DNA of 34,617 nucleotides from Mesorhizobium sp. LSJC280B00 (GCF_000502835.1 NZ_AYVL01000022.1:1-34617), one strand, 5' to 3'; numbered from the stretch's first letter, positions 23,036 through 32,043 are shown. Made by a program: numbers and translations. The notes: generated from the letters alone by a model not told the origin.

Positions 23036-24061
23036 CTAGACCCGCCAGCGCCGCCCCGCCGTCTGCACGCCGAACAGCGACGGATTTCTGGCATAGGCGG
23101 CCAGCCCTAAAAGCGCCGCCAGCGGATGGGTGATGACATAGACCGGCATGCTGCGCATCAGGGCGCTGTGCGGCGCCTTGTCCTCGAAGGCGGCGCGGAA
23201 ATTGCCGATGCGCAGCGCCGGCAGGATTTTTTGCGCGATGCCGCCGGTGAGGAAAACACCGCCGCGGCTCATGAACACCAGAGCGAGGTCGCCGGCGGTG
23301 CGTCCCAGGCAGGTGACGAAGATCGACAGCGCCTCTTCGGCCACCGGATCGTTCTTTGCCAGCGCCGCGGCGGTGACCTCGGCCGGCGTGGTGAAGGGCG
23401 ACGGCTTGCCGTCCGCCTTGGCTACCGCCCGGTAGGCATTGACCAGGCCGCGCCCGGACAGGATCTGTTCGCCGGAGATGCGGCCCTCGAGCTTCTCGAT
23501 ATGCGGAAACACCTGGAAATCGCGCGGCGAGCGCGGCCCGATATCCATATGGCCGCCCTCGCCGGGCACCGGTATCCAGTGATGCAGCGCATAGACCAGT
23601 CCGGCGACGCCGAGCCCGGTTCCCGGGCCGAGCACCACCCGCCCGGAATTCGGTTCCGGCTCGTCGCCGCCGATCTTTTCCATATGCTCTTCGCCGAGCG
23701 CGACGACAGCCAGCGCCTGTGCCTCGAAGTCGTTGAGCACCACGACGTCGCTGAGACCGAGACTGGCGAACATCTGTCTCGGCTTGACGATCCATGGGCA
23801 ATTGGTAAGCGGGATCTCGTCGCTCTCGACAGGGCCTGCTACCGCCAGCACAGCTGAATTCGGCCGGACCGACGAGCGGTCGAGCACGGCCGCCTGGATC
23901 GCCTCGTCTATCGTATTGAAGTTGGCGGTCTGGACGATCGTCGGCTCGCCGGCCTCGGAATTCGCGTCGAGCACAATCGAGAAGCGCGCATTGGTGCCGC
24001 CTATGTCACCGATCAGGATCGGAAATCGCAACAGAGTGTCGTCGTCGCTTACGCCTGGCAT
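23036..24061 (-). CDS. glk: Glucokinase (ATP-dependent, Glk family)
   Basis: A 341-residue cytoplasmic enzyme that phosphorylates glucose. The phosphate-1 motif is IGDIGGTNARFS (about 17-28), the substrate motif LNDFEAQALA follows (about 109-118), then LGPGTGLGVAGL, the glucose-binding EGGHMDIGP and SGRGLVNAYRA. The length suits the proteobacterial Glk family, not the ROK family. It begins a minus-strand operon with an ABC exporter, dapB and gpmA. ATG 24061 has a GAGAG-type ribosome site close upstream. Together with gpmA it gives the operon a sugar-metabolism theme. Confidence 0.93.
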   Translation of the reverse strand: MPGVSDDDTLLRFPILIGDIGGTNARFSIVLDANSEAGEPTIVQTANFNTIDEAIQAAVLDRSSVRPNSAVLAVAGPVESDEIPLTNCPWIVKPRQMFASLGLSDVVVLNDFEAQALAVVALGEEHMEKIGGDEPEPNSGRVVLGPGTGLGVAGLVYALHHWIPVPGEGGHMDIGPRSPRDFQVFPHIEKLEGRISGEQILSGRGLVNAYRAVAKADGKPSPFTTPAEVTAAALAKNDPVAEEALSIFVTCLGRTAGDLALVFMSRGGVFLTGGIAQKILPALRIGNFRAAFEDKAPHSALMRSMPVYVITHPLAALLGLAAYARNPSLFGVQTAGRRWRV

Positions 24062-24106
24062 GCTCTCGTCCGTTCCCGACGCGTATCGCCGTTCTCTCGT
24101 TGACTA

Positions 24107-24157
24107 GCGCATGACCGCAAAAAGGGAAATCGGTTTTCGAAGTGGAGATGCACGGAT
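24107..24157. repeat. Degenerate copy of a common rhizobial intergenic repeat
   Basis: The string GCGCATGACCGCAAAAAGGG with the following AAATCGGTTTTCG resembles the widespread rhizobial intergenic palindrome built from CCGAAAACCGG, a CACTTTT-like stretch and GCATGA. It lies between glk and mepA. This assignment rests on memory of that repeat and the match is imperfect. No gene is seen in the 24062-24182 gap. Confidence 0.35.
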
Positions 24158-24182
24158 GCAGACAGCAAACACGCTGCCCGCA

Positions 24183-25274
24183 TCAGTGCCCCGGTCGTGG
24201 CCGCGGCAGCGGAATGCCGATCTCGGGGGTCGCCACAAAGGCGTTCGCCGAGGCCGGAAGCGCTGCCGCGCCGGCTGCGACCGTCGGCGGCGGCGAAGGT
24301 TCTGCCGCGAGAGCGGGTTCTGCCGCGATCGGTACGCCGTCGCCATAGTAGGTGACTGCTTCGGCCGTGGCCGGAGCCGGCGCGTCGAGCACGAACTGGC
24401 ATTGCCTGGGCAGGTTCGCCATCGTCATCACGTCGCGTGCCTTCGGCTTGTCCGGGTTCTTGTTGGGGCGCCACGGCCCCTCGGTGAACCACCAGGCCAG
24501 CGCCTGGTCGCAGCCATCGCCCGGCGCCGTCGCTTCCTGCGCCTTGCAGTCGGGTGATCCAGCCTGGCAGCCGATGCGAATGTGGAAGTGGTAGTCGTGG
24601 CCCCAGAACGGCCTGACCTTGCGCAACCAGCTGCGGTCGCCTTTGACCGTGTCGCAGAGCTTCTTCTTGATCCCTGGATTGACCAGGATGCGCTCGACTT
24701 CGGGATAGCTCGCGGCGCGCTTCAACAGCCGCGTGTGCATCGGCGTCCACAGGCCGTCCTTCACCAGATGGGTTTTTTCATCGACCATCAAGGTAGCGCT
24801 GATGTTTTCGCGCTCTTCGGCCGAGAGCTTGCGGTCGGGCATCGGCGTCAGCCAGATGTCGGCGTCGAGGCCGATCTGGTGCGAGGCATGGCCGGTCAGC
24901 ATCGGCCCGCCGCGCGGCTGCGAAATGTCGCCGATCAACAGGCCCGGCCAGCCGTCGGCAGCGGCGTCGCGCGACAGTTTCTCGATCAGCGCGATCATTG
25001 CCGGATGGCCCCAGCGGCGATTGCGCGACGGTCGCATCACCTCCCAGTGCCGGCCGTCCATGGGCAGGGCGACGCCGCCGGAAAAACAGCCTTTGGAATA
25101 AAAGCCGATCGATTGCGCTGTTGCGATTGCCGGCAGCTCTTTGGCGCCAAACAGGTCTTTTGCCCGTTGCTCGGCGCTCGCCGTCTGCGCTGCAAGCGTC
25201 AGGCCGGCGACGGCCAGAGCTGCCGTCAGCAGCAGTGTTTTGCCCGGCAAGGCTCGCTTTAACGTCTTTCCCAA
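24183..25274 (-). CDS. mepA: Penicillin-insensitive murein DD-endopeptidase (M74 family)
   Basis: A 363-residue exported zinc peptidase that cleaves D-Ala-mDAP cross-links in peptidoglycan. After a signal peptide ending QTASA come the M74 motifs: GGPMLTGHASHQIGLDADIW (metal His and Asp) and GHDYHFHIRIGC (metal His), plus the six-cysteine pattern of MepA. The C-terminal 60 residues are Ala/Pro-rich and look disordered. TTG 25274 is preferred because GGAGGGG lies six bases upstream and gives a clean signal peptide. An ATG at 25334 overlapping the upstream stop would add 20 residues. It is the last gene of the fzlA - queG - SDR operon. Confidence 0.9.
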   Translation of the reverse strand: MGKTLKRALPGKTLLLTAALAVAGLTLAAQTASAEQRAKDLFGAKELPAIATAQSIGFYSKGCFSGGVALPMDGRHWEVMRPSRNRRWGHPAMIALIEKLSRDAAADGWPGLLIGDISQPRGGPMLTGHASHQIGLDADIWLTPMPDRKLSAEERENISATLMVDEKTHLVKDGLWTPMHTRLLKRAASYPEVERILVNPGIKKKLCDTVKGDRSWLRKVRPFWGHDYHFHIRIGCQAGSPDCKAQEATAPGDGCDQALAWWFTEGPWRPNKNPDKPKARDVMTMANLPRQCQFVLDAPAPATAEAVTYYGDGVPIAAEPALAAEPSPPPTVAAGAAALPASANAFVATPEIGIPLPRPRPGH

Positions 25275-25330
25275 GCTGGACCCCTCCGCGATTTGAACCG
25301 CATCATACCACGCCCCGCGCAGCGTATCGA

Positions 25331-26239
25331 TCATGACCGTTTCATCGGGCTGCGCGCCTCGCCGTCGCGCCAGTCGCCGCTCGCCCACATGGCATCGAGC
25401 GCCGAGCGATAGTCGGGGAAGCGAAACCCATAGCCGGCCGCCTTGATCGCCGCGTTGGCGACACGCTTGTTCTCGCCGTAGAAGGACCGCGCCATGGGCG
25501 AAAGTTGGGCGGTCTCGAACGGAATTTCGGGCGGCGGCTCGATGCCCATCAATTGGGCGGCATAGGCGACGACGTCCTGCGGCGGCGCCGGCAGGTCGTC
25601 GGTGACGTTGAAGATGCCGCCGCGATTGCCTTCGGCCAGATGCCAGAGCGCGCCGGCAATGTCGTCGCAATGGATGCGGTTGAACACCTGGCCAGGCTTG
25701 ACCAACCGCCGGGCGGTGCCGTTTTCCAGATTGACCAAGGCGTTGCGGCCTGGCCCATAAATGCCGGAAAGCCGCAGGATCGCCGCCGGCCGGCCGACGT
25801 CGTGGCCCAGTTTCAGCCAATCCTGCTCGGCGGCAACCCTCATCGCTGATCGCTTCGATACTGGCCGGCATTCGGCGGCCTCGTCCACCCAATTGCCGCC
25901 ATGGTCGCCATAGACGCCGACGGTGGAGAGATAGGCGATCCATTCGAGCTCCGGCATGTTGGCCGCGATCTCCTCGCGTGCCGCGCCCAGCACCGGGTCG
26001 CCGGCCTCGTCCGGCGCGACCGAGACGACGAGATGGGTTGTCTTCCCAAGCGCATCGCCGATTTCGGAGGTCAGCGTGCCATCGAAACGCAGCGGCACGA
26101 TACCGGCTTGCCGCAGCGCCGCGAATTTTTCCAGCAACCGTGTTGTACCGAAGATCGCTATGTCGGCATCCCTGTTGGCGCGGGCGAAGGCCTTGCCCGA
26201 ATAACCGGCGCCGAAGATGAAAATCTGCTTTTTTGTCAT
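25331..26239 (-). CDS. NAD(P)-dependent epimerase/dehydratase-like SDR protein
   Basis: A 302-residue extended SDR protein. The N-terminal Rossmann motif is IFGAGYSGKAFA (about 7-18), with YLSTVGVYGDHGG in the middle and LRLSGIYGPGRNAL beyond it. The canonical YxxxK is not obvious at its usual place (SAMRVAAEQDWLK region), which suggests an atypical or non-catalytic member, as in YeeZ-type proteins. The reaction is unknown. Its ATG overlaps the queG stop (ATGA), and its own stop overlaps a possible mepA start. GAGGCG lies six bases before the ATG. The tight coupling to queG and fzlA is the main clue to its role. Confidence 0.85.
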   Translation of the reverse strand: MTKKQIFIFGAGYSGKAFARANRDADIAIFGTTRLLEKFAALRQAGIVPLRFDGTLTSEIGDALGKTTHLVVSVAPDEAGDPVLGAAREEIAANMPELEWIAYLSTVGVYGDHGGNWVDEAAECRPVSKRSAMRVAAEQDWLKLGHDVGRPAAILRLSGIYGPGRNALVNLENGTARRLVKPGQVFNRIHCDDIAGALWHLAEGNRGGIFNVTDDLPAPPQDVVAYAAQLMGIEPPPEIPFETAQLSPMARSFYGENKRVANAAIKAAGYGFRFPDYRSALDAMWASGDWRDGEARSPMKRS

Positions 26240-27396
26240 GTATGCGCCTCGATCGGCTTTGGCAGGGCCAGAAGCCATTCGCCTCTCACCGCCTCGTCAT
26301 CTTCTGCTTGCAAAGCGGCTGCGGCACGTTCGGCAAATTCCCGACCCGGCACCAGCCGCGACAGCGCCCATACCGCAGGTCCGCGAACCAGGGGCGAGGC
26401 GTCGTCGAGCAGCGCGCGAACGGCGCCGGCCAGCGACAAGTCCTGGGAATTGCCGGCCGCTATCAGCACGTTGCGGATAAAACGGGCGCGGCCGATACGC
26501 TTGACCGGCGAGCCCGAAAAAAGCACGCGGAAGGCAGCGTCGTCGAGGCGCAGCAGCTCGGCGATCGGCGGTTCGCGCAAGTCCGCGCGGGCGGCAAGCT
26601 TTGCCTCCGAAGCGGCTTGGGCGAACTTGTTCCACGGGCAGGCGGCCAGGCAGTCGTCGCAGCCATAGATACGATTGCCGATCTTTTCCCGGAACTCATG
26701 CGGGATCGGTCCTTTGTTCTCGATGGTGAGGTATGAAATGCAGCGCCGCGCATCGAGCCGGTAAGGCGCCGGAAAGGCATCCGTCGGGCAAACGTCGAGG
26801 CAGGCCCGGCAGGAGCCGCAATGGTCGTCCTCAGGCGCGTCCGGCACCAGTTCGGCCGTCGTGAAGATGGTGCCGAGGAACAGCCAGGAGCCATGCGTTC
26901 GGCTGACCAGGTTGGTGTGCTTGCCTTGCCAGCCGAGGCCGGCCGCCTCGGCCAGCGGCTTTTCCATCACCGGCGCGGTGTCGACAAACACTTTCACGTC
27001 CCCGCCGGCGCGTGCCACGATCTTGCCGGCGATCTCCTTCAGCCGGCCTTTCATCACGTCATGATAGTCGCGGTTCTGCGCATAGGCCGAGATCGCGCCG
27101 CGGTCGCGCTTTGCCAGGATGTCGCGTGGGTCGTGGTCGGGGCCGTAATTCATCGCCAGCACGATGATCGAGCGGACCTCTGGCCAAAGCGTCGTCGGTT
27201 TGCCTCGCCGCTCGAGCGTTTCGGCAATCCAGCCCATCGAGCCGTGAAAACCGTCGGCAACGAATTCGGCCAGCCGTTCCGGCGCCTGCGGAATCGCATC
27301 GGGCGTGGTGACGGCAACGGCGTCGAAGCCGGCGTTCCGCGCCTCGCGGTCGATCAGCGCGCGCAGCTTTGCCGTATCAGAAATCGAGGTCCGCAT
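26236..27396 (-). CDS. queG: Epoxyqueuosine reductase
   Basis: A 386-residue cobalamin- and iron-sulfur-dependent enzyme that reduces epoxyqueuosine to queuosine in the anticodon of GUN tRNAs. Two [4Fe-4S] motifs are visible, CGSCRACLDVCP and CDDCLAACPWN, with RCISY between them. The N-terminal DUF1730 part contains YGPDHDP and VDTAPVMEKPLAEAAGLGW, and HEAT-like helices end the protein (VRALLDDASPLVRGPAVWALSRL). Length is normal. Its start lies inside the end of fzlA (20-base overlap), and its stop overlaps the next start by four bases, so expression is coupled through the operon. Confidence 0.96.
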   Translation of the reverse strand: MRTSISDTAKLRALIDREARNAGFDAVAVTTPDAIPQAPERLAEFVADGFHGSMGWIAETLERRGKPTTLWPEVRSIIVLAMNYGPDHDPRDILAKRDRGAISAYAQNRDYHDVMKGRLKEIAGKIVARAGGDVKVFVDTAPVMEKPLAEAAGLGWQGKHTNLVSRTHGSWLFLGTIFTTAELVPDAPEDDHCGSCRACLDVCPTDAFPAPYRLDARRCISYLTIENKGPIPHEFREKIGNRIYGCDDCLAACPWNKFAQAASEAKLAARADLREPPIAELLRLDDAAFRVLFSGSPVKRIGRARFIRNVLIAAGNSQDLSLAGAVRALLDDASPLVRGPAVWALSRLVPGREFAERAAAALQAEDDEAVRGEWLLALPKPIEAHT

Positions 27397-28069
27397 AATG
27401 TGACACCGGCGACAGGCCGCGCACCCGGTCGGACAGAAGCGGCCGGAACGAAGGCCGTGATTTCACCCTTGTATACCATTCGCGCGCGGCGCTGTGTTCG
27501 CGCCAGTCGATCTCGCCGAGATAATCGAGCACCGACAGTGCTGCCGCCGCCGCGAGATCGGCATAGGTGACCTTGTTGCCGGCCAGCCAGTGACGGGTGC
27601 CGGCCAGCCAGTTGGTGTATTTCATGTGCTGGCGGATATTGGCGCGGGCGGCGCGGATCGCCGCCGAATCGGGCGAGCCGCCGCCTGCCGTTTCCGGCAT
27701 GACCGGCTTCAGAACGCGCTCGCGAACCAGATGCCGGGTAACCTCGCTTTCCGCCTTGTTGAGGTACCAGTCGGTCAGCCGGCGGATTTCGGCGCGCTCC
27801 ATCGGATCCTCGGCGAATAGCCGCTTGTCGCGCTTGAGTACGCCGCGCGTCTCGTCGAGATATTCGGCAATGACCACTGCGCCGACGATCGGCACGTCGC
27901 CTTCGGCGAGCAGGATCGGCAGCGTGCCGGCCGGGTTCAGCGCCAGGAACTCCTTGCGCCGCGTCCACGGCTTCTCTTCGATCAGCGCCAGTTCCTCGCC
28001 ATACTCGCCAAAGGCGAGGCGGACGAAGCGGCAGCTGGCGAACATCGGATGGTGGAAAAGCGTCAGCAT
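27377..28069 (-). CDS. fzlA: GST-fold FtsZ-binding protein FzlA
   Basis: A 230-residue glutathione-S-transferase-fold protein. It has an N-terminal thioredoxin-like domain (MLTLFHHPMFASCRFVRLAFGEYG, LNPAGTLPILL, AVVIAEYLDE) and a C-terminal helical domain with NKVTYADLAAAA. In Caulobacter and Agrobacterium, FzlA binds FtsZ filaments, curves them and is needed for division; it does not act as a classical GST. The assignment rests on overall similarity and on the neighbours, which include peptidoglycan genes. ATG 28069 starts the conserved domain directly, though the ribosome site is weak. It is the first gene of the operon and divergent from uppP. Confidence 0.75.
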   Translation of the reverse strand: MLTLFHHPMFASCRFVRLAFGEYGEELALIEEKPWTRRKEFLALNPAGTLPILLAEGDVPIVGAVVIAEYLDETRGVLKRDKRLFAEDPMERAEIRRLTDWYLNKAESEVTRHLVRERVLKPVMPETAGGGSPDSAAIRAARANIRQHMKYTNWLAGTRHWLAGNKVTYADLAAAAALSVLDYLGEIDWREHSAAREWYTRVKSRPSFRPLLSDRVRGLSPVSHYADLDF

Positions 28070-28231
28070 GGTCCCGCGATAATAAAGCGCACTGGCAAAT
28101 CGCCGGCTGCGCCGGTAAGTCTTGGCCGCCCGATTCAGCGGGCTGTCAGGGTGCTGCGACCTATAGGGGGAGTTCCGCGCCATGACAAGCAAGCCCTTTT
28201 CTCAAGCCCTCACTCCAACGCCGAGGTTGCC

Positions 28232-29038
28232 ATGGAAAGCCAGACCGTCGTCGAAGCGCTGCTGCTCGGCCTGCTCGAGGGCCTGACCGAGTTTATTCCG
28301 GTGTCTTCGACCGGTCATATCCTGCTCGCCGGCCATTTCCTCGGTTTTCATTCGACCGGAAAGGCCTTCGAGATCCTGATCCAGCTCGGCGCCATATTGG
28401 CGATTCTCAGCGTCTATTTCCGCCGTCTCTGGAAGATGCTGCTCGAGCTGCCCTACGATCGGCTGACGCGGCATTTCGTCCTTGGCATTCTCATCGCATT
28501 CCTGCCGGCGGCCATTATCGGCGCACTGGCGCATGACTTCATCAAGACGGTGCTGTTCGAATCGCCGCGGCTGATCTGCATCATGCTGATCATCGGCGGT
28601 GTCATCCTGCTGCTGGTCGATCGCATGAAGCCGAAGCCGTATTACCACGATGTCGAGCGGTTTCCGACCAGGCTTTATCTGCAGATCGGGCTGTTTCAGT
28701 GCTTGTCGCTAATCCCCGGCACGTCGCGCTCGGGCTCGACCATCGTCGGCGCGCTGCTGCTCGGCGTCGACAAACGGGCGGCGGCGGAATTCTCTTTCTT
28801 CCTTGCCATCCCGACGATGGTCGGCGCCTTCGCCTTCGACCTGTTCAAGAACCGCAATGTGCTAAGCAGCGCCGACTTGCCCATCATCGCGGTCGGCTTC
28901 GTTGCCGCCTTCGTCACCGCGCTAATCGTCGTGCGCTTCCTGCTCGACTACGTCTCGCGCCATGGCTACGCGCTGTTCGGCTGGTGGCGGCTGGTCGTCG
29001 GCATCGTCGGGCTGGCGGGGCTGGCAATCTGGGGGTGA
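28232..29038 (+). CDS. uppP: Undecaprenyl-diphosphatase (BacA/UppP)
   Basis: A 268-residue polytopic inner-membrane enzyme that dephosphorylates undecaprenyl pyrophosphate so that the lipid carrier for peptidoglycan and polysaccharides is recycled. Both signatures are present: EGLTEFIPVSSTGH (about 16-29) and PGTSRSGST (about 165-173), with about eight hydrophobic segments. GAGGTT is five bases before ATG 28232. It is transcribed away from fzlA, and the 162-base gap holds both promoters. Overproduction of this enzyme is known to give bacitracin resistance. The neighbourhood is an envelope-biogenesis locus. Confidence 0.95.
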   Translation: MESQTVVEALLLGLLEGLTEFIPVSSTGHILLAGHFLGFHSTGKAFEILIQLGAILAILSVYFRRLWKMLLELPYDRLTRHFVLGILIAFLPAAIIGALAHDFIKTVLFESPRLICIMLIIGGVILLLVDRMKPKPYYHDVERFPTRLYLQIGLFQCLSLIPGTSRSGSTIVGALLLGVDKRAAAEFSFFLAIPTMVGAFAFDLFKNRNVLSSADLPIIAVGFVAAFVTALIVVRFLLDYVSRHGYALFGWWRLVVGIVGLAGLAIWG

Positions 29039-29132
29039 GCCGGCGCGGATAGCGCAATCCCAGCCGGAACTCTATTCTTGCCCGAAGCCGAGCCATACGA
29101 TCTTGTGAACGTATGGTTGGCAGGGGGAATGC

Positions 29133-30383
29133 ATGAGCGAAGTTCTTGACGCCCTCGTTATTGGCGCCGGTCCGGCGGGACTCGGCGTCAGTTACTTCTT
29201 GAAACGGCAGGACCGCGACCACCGTGTGCTCGATCGAGGCCGGATCGGCGAGACGTGGCGAACGCAGCGGTGGAACTCGTTTCGACTGAATTCGCCGACC
29301 ATTCGCTCCATCTTACCCGGTGATTCCTATAAGGGGCCCGAGCCGTGGGGCGCGATAAGCCACCACGAATTTGTCGCGTATCTCGAAGGCTATGCCGAGC
29401 GGCACCGTCTGCCGGTAAGCACCCAAACTCCAGTGCAAGAGCTGACGAGAGACGACGGGATCTTTCGCATCACCACGACGGACGGGGCATTTCTGGCGCG
29501 CAATGTGGTGATCGCCACCGGCGACCAGAACCGGCAGGTCCGGCCAGCAGGGTCGGCGGATTTGCCAACCGCAATTCGCCAAGTCGATTCCTCGGCTTAT
29601 CGCAACCCGGCCGAGTTCGAGAGTGGCGCGGTGCTAGTGGTCGGCAGCGGCCAGTCGGGCGGCCAGATCGCCGAGGATCTGGCGTTGGCAGGACGTGTGG
29701 TCTTTTTGGCGACCAGCCGCAACGGCCGTTGGGTGCGGCGCTACCGCAGGGGCAACATACTTAAATGGCTGACGCTGTCCGGTTTTCTCGACGTTCCGCG
29801 CAAGGAACTCGTCCTCCCCTCCGGCAAGCTGCAGGCCCGCGCGCTGGTCGGCGCGACCCATACGATCAGCCTGCAATCGCTGAGCGCGCAGGGCGTGGTG
29901 CTGCTCGGCCGCTTCAGGGGTGTGGAGAACGGCAACCTCGTCTTCGGCGACGAGCTCGACGACCATATGCGATTTGCCGACGAAGTCTCCGCGAATGCCA
30001 AGCGCCTGGTTGACGAGTACATCGAGCGCGCCGGCCTCGATGCGCCACTGGCCGAGGATGATCCAGCCGAGACGATTGAACCGCGCTTGCCCGATCCTCC
30101 GATCCGCTCCCTCGACTGGACGGCGAGCGGCATCAGATCAGTGATCTGGTGCACCGGCTTCACCGGCGATTTCTCATGGGTTCGGCTTCCCGGCGCGCTC
30201 GATGCAGCCGGCCAGCCCGTCCACGAGGATGGCGTCGGCGCTGTTCCAGGTCTCTTTTTCGCCGGCCTCGATTTCGGATCGACGCGGAAGTCGGGCACCA
30301 TACCGGCCATTCCAGAGGAGGCGGCCGCCGTCGTGGAGCGACTTGTCCAAGCGGGAGCCGACTTGCCACGGAACGGCGTCTAA
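29133..30383 (+). CDS. FAD/NAD(P)-dependent oxidoreductase, flavin-monooxygenase-like (CzcO type)
   Basis: A 416-residue protein with two dinucleotide-binding motifs: VIGAGPAGLGVSYFL near the N terminus (FAD) and VVGSGQSGGQIAEDL around 168-182 (NADPH). IGETWRTQRWNSFRLNSP matches the early part of CzcO/flavin-monooxygenase relatives, and WCTGFTGDFSW plus GLFFAGLDFG belong to the C-terminal FAD fold. Such enzymes oxygenate small nucleophiles or act as NADPH-dependent flavoproteins. The substrate is unknown. AGGGGGA precedes ATG 29133. It is a single-gene unit 94 bases after uppP, followed by a small hairpin. Confidence 0.85.
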   Translation: MSEVLDALVIGAGPAGLGVSYFLKRQDRDHRVLDRGRIGETWRTQRWNSFRLNSPTIRSILPGDSYKGPEPWGAISHHEFVAYLEGYAERHRLPVSTQTPVQELTRDDGIFRITTTDGAFLARNVVIATGDQNRQVRPAGSADLPTAIRQVDSSAYRNPAEFESGAVLVVGSGQSGGQIAEDLALAGRVVFLATSRNGRWVRRYRRGNILKWLTLSGFLDVPRKELVLPSGKLQARALVGATHTISLQSLSAQGVVLLGRFRGVENGNLVFGDELDDHMRFADEVSANAKRLVDEYIERAGLDAPLAEDDPAETIEPRLPDPPIRSLDWTASGIRSVIWCTGFTGDFSWVRLPGALDAAGQPVHEDGVGAVPGLFFAGLDFGSTRKSGTIPAIPEEAAAVVERLVQAGADLPRNGV

Positions 30384-30401
30384 ACGAACCGTCGAACGCG
30401 G

Positions 30402-30421
30402 GTTCTTGAACGTGCAAGAAC
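30402..30421 (+). terminator. Short hairpin after the FAD oxidoreductase gene
   Basis: GTTCTTG (30402-30408) and CAAGAAC (30415-30421) pair perfectly around a six-base loop, 19 bases after the stop at 30383. No T-tract follows, so termination would be weak or need help. It could equally be a small regulatory palindrome. Confidence 0.35.
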
Positions 30422-30462
30422 ATGACAGCTCTGGCGCGATCAAGACGACGCACGCTGCCTTT

Positions 30463-30597
30463 TGTCGAAGCGCACCGACAATTTTCCGTAGTCCATTGGT
30501 GCGACAGCCAGAAATCGCGGGCACCTTCGATACGGCGCTCCGATTCGCGGCCGACTGCATCCATTGCCTCCATCAGCGTGCGGCGGCCTTGACCTCG
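30463..30597 (-). pseudogene. Decayed partial copy of yraN
   Basis: These 135 bases align by eye with 32222-32358 inside the intact yraN gene, with long identical blocks (for example CGACAGCCAGAAATC and CATTGCCTCCATCAGCGTGC) but also substitutions and two small length differences that break the frame. On the minus strand it reads RRTLMEAMDAVGRESERRIEGARDFWLS and then loses similarity. Both ends of the gene are missing. The copy lies in the same orientation as the intact gene, about 1.76 kb away, so the two form direct repeats around the NDUFA9-like and Cys-rich genes. Confidence 0.85.
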
Positions 30598-30675
30598 GCT
30601 GGTCGTCGTCGTGCTGACAGCACTGGCCATATGGGATGAGCCGGCGCAGTCGTTCGGAATGGTCGACCTGGTGCG

Positions 30676-30912
30676 TCAAGGCGCACGATCGGTCAGCGCG
30701 CTCGCGCCTTCCTCCGCGGCGCAATGTGCGCAGCAGTAGATGATGTCATCCTGTTCGACGCCATGTCCGATGATCCGGCATCCGCAATGCGGACACGTCG
30801 GAGCAAGTTTCTGGACCGCGCATTCGAAGCTGTCGAACGTGTAGGTCTCCTCGGCCATCGTCACGTTGAAAGCCTTGTCGTAGTCATTCCCGCATTGATC
30901 GCATCTGGCCAT
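30676..30912 (-). CDS. Small cysteine-rich, probable metal-binding protein
   Basis: A 78-residue protein with eight cysteines and two histidines arranged as CDQCGNDYDK, FECAVQ, CPHCGCRIIGHGVE and YCCAHC. The spacing suggests one or two zinc-ribbon/TRASH-like or metallothionein-like sites. No signal peptide, so cytoplasmic. It may store or sense zinc or another soft metal; the family is not recognised with certainty. AAGGAAAAG lies about nine bases before ATG 30912. It follows the NDUFA9-like gene by 83 bases on the same strand, so they may share the GGAAC-type promoter upstream of that gene. Confidence 0.75.
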   Translation of the reverse strand: MARCDQCGNDYDKAFNVTMAEETYTFDSFECAVQKLAPTCPHCGCRIIGHGVEQDDIIYCCAHCAAEEGASALTDRAP

Positions 30913-30995
30913 AGTTCTTTTCCTTCTTTCACTGGCTTCAAGCTCGACCAACCTGTCGCGCGGCGATAGGTTCCCGCCAGGATCAGGGGGCCGTC

Positions 30996-31964
30996 CTAAG
31001 CCGGAGACGAGAGCGAGCCTACGCGACGGCGCTGTTCGATCGCACGGATCACCTCGTCGATATCCCGCGGCTCGATGTCGAGTTCCTTCAGGCCAGGCGC
31101 GTCGATTGCTGCCACATTGTCCTGACGCATAAGATCGATCTGGTTGCGCGTTATGGGGGCAGCCGGGAGGAGTTCCGCGACGCCAGCCAAGGCGTTCCAT
31201 ACCGCAAACGGCACCGGCATCAGCTTGACGTGCGTATCGAGCTGTCGGGCGATCTCCCGAAGCAGTTCCTTATAGGTATAGATGCGCGGGCCACCGAATT
31301 CGAATATGGATGAACCCTGGGTTCGCCCGTCGATCAGCCGGCTCACTGCTTCTGCGACGTCTGCCACATAGACCGGCTGAAGCCGTGTGCCACCATCGCC
31401 GAACAGCGGATAGACCGGCAGGAGGCGTATCATCCTCACAATGGTCGTGAGGAAAGCGTCGTCAGGTCCTGTCATGACGGCGGGACGCACAATGAAAGCG
31501 CCGGGAAATGCGCTTTCCACGGCACCTTCTCCGCGCCCACGCGCCCTTATGTAATTCGAATCCGATTGAGGATCGGAGCCGATCCCTGAAATCTGGACGA
31601 ACTGGTCGATCGCGCGGTCGCGCGACGCGGCAGCGAGATCGGCCGCGGCTTTCACATGCACGCGTTCAAAGGTCTGGACGCCCTGCTCGACGTAAAGACT
31701 GACGGCATTCACGACCGCCTGTGATCCGGTAATGGCCGACCCGATCGAGGACGCATCCAATATATCCGCCTCGACTGCTTCGGGCATCCTTGTAATCGAG
31801 GAAAAGACCAGGGCCACGCGAGCCGGATGGCGAGATGCGGCGCGCACCGTGAAACCTCTTTCCAGGAGCCGCTTCACGATCCTGCGCCCGAGAAAGCCAG
31901 TTCCGCCGAACACGGTGACGATCCGTTCCGGGTTGAGATCGTCGGGATCCATTTGCCTCGCCAT
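30996..31964 (-). CDS. NDUFA9-like NAD(P)-binding atypical SDR protein
   Basis: A 322-residue protein with a Rossmann motif VFGGTGFLGRRI (about 18-29) and the sequence style of the complex I NDUFA9-like subfamily of atypical SDRs: VEADILDASSIGSAITGSQAVVNAVSLY, HVKAAADLAAASRD, QISGIGSDPQS and LFGDGGTRLQPVYVADVAEAV. Members are linked to quinone metabolism or complex I stability, or have no known role. No catalytic YxxxK is seen (NYIRARGRGE in its place). GAGGAC lies six bases before ATG 31964; ATG 31952 is possible. It is not in a respiratory operon. It probably heads a two-gene unit with the Cys-rich protein. Confidence 0.8.
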   Translation of the reverse strand: MARQMDPDDLNPERIVTVFGGTGFLGRRIVKRLLERGFTVRAASRHPARVALVFSSITRMPEAVEADILDASSIGSAITGSQAVVNAVSLYVEQGVQTFERVHVKAAADLAAASRDRAIDQFVQISGIGSDPQSDSNYIRARGRGEGAVESAFPGAFIVRPAVMTGPDDAFLTTIVRMIRLLPVYPLFGDGGTRLQPVYVADVAEAVSRLIDGRTQGSSIFEFGGPRIYTYKELLREIARQLDTHVKLMPVPFAVWNALAGVAELLPAAPITRNQIDLMRQDNVAAIDAPGLKELDIEPRDIDEVIRAIEQRRRVGSLSSPA

Positions 31965-32043
31965 CCCTTTGTCCTCGCATAGCTGCCACGCGGACTGCGC
32001 TGGCCGGCATTTGAACCAGCCCGTCGAACATCAGGACGATTGG

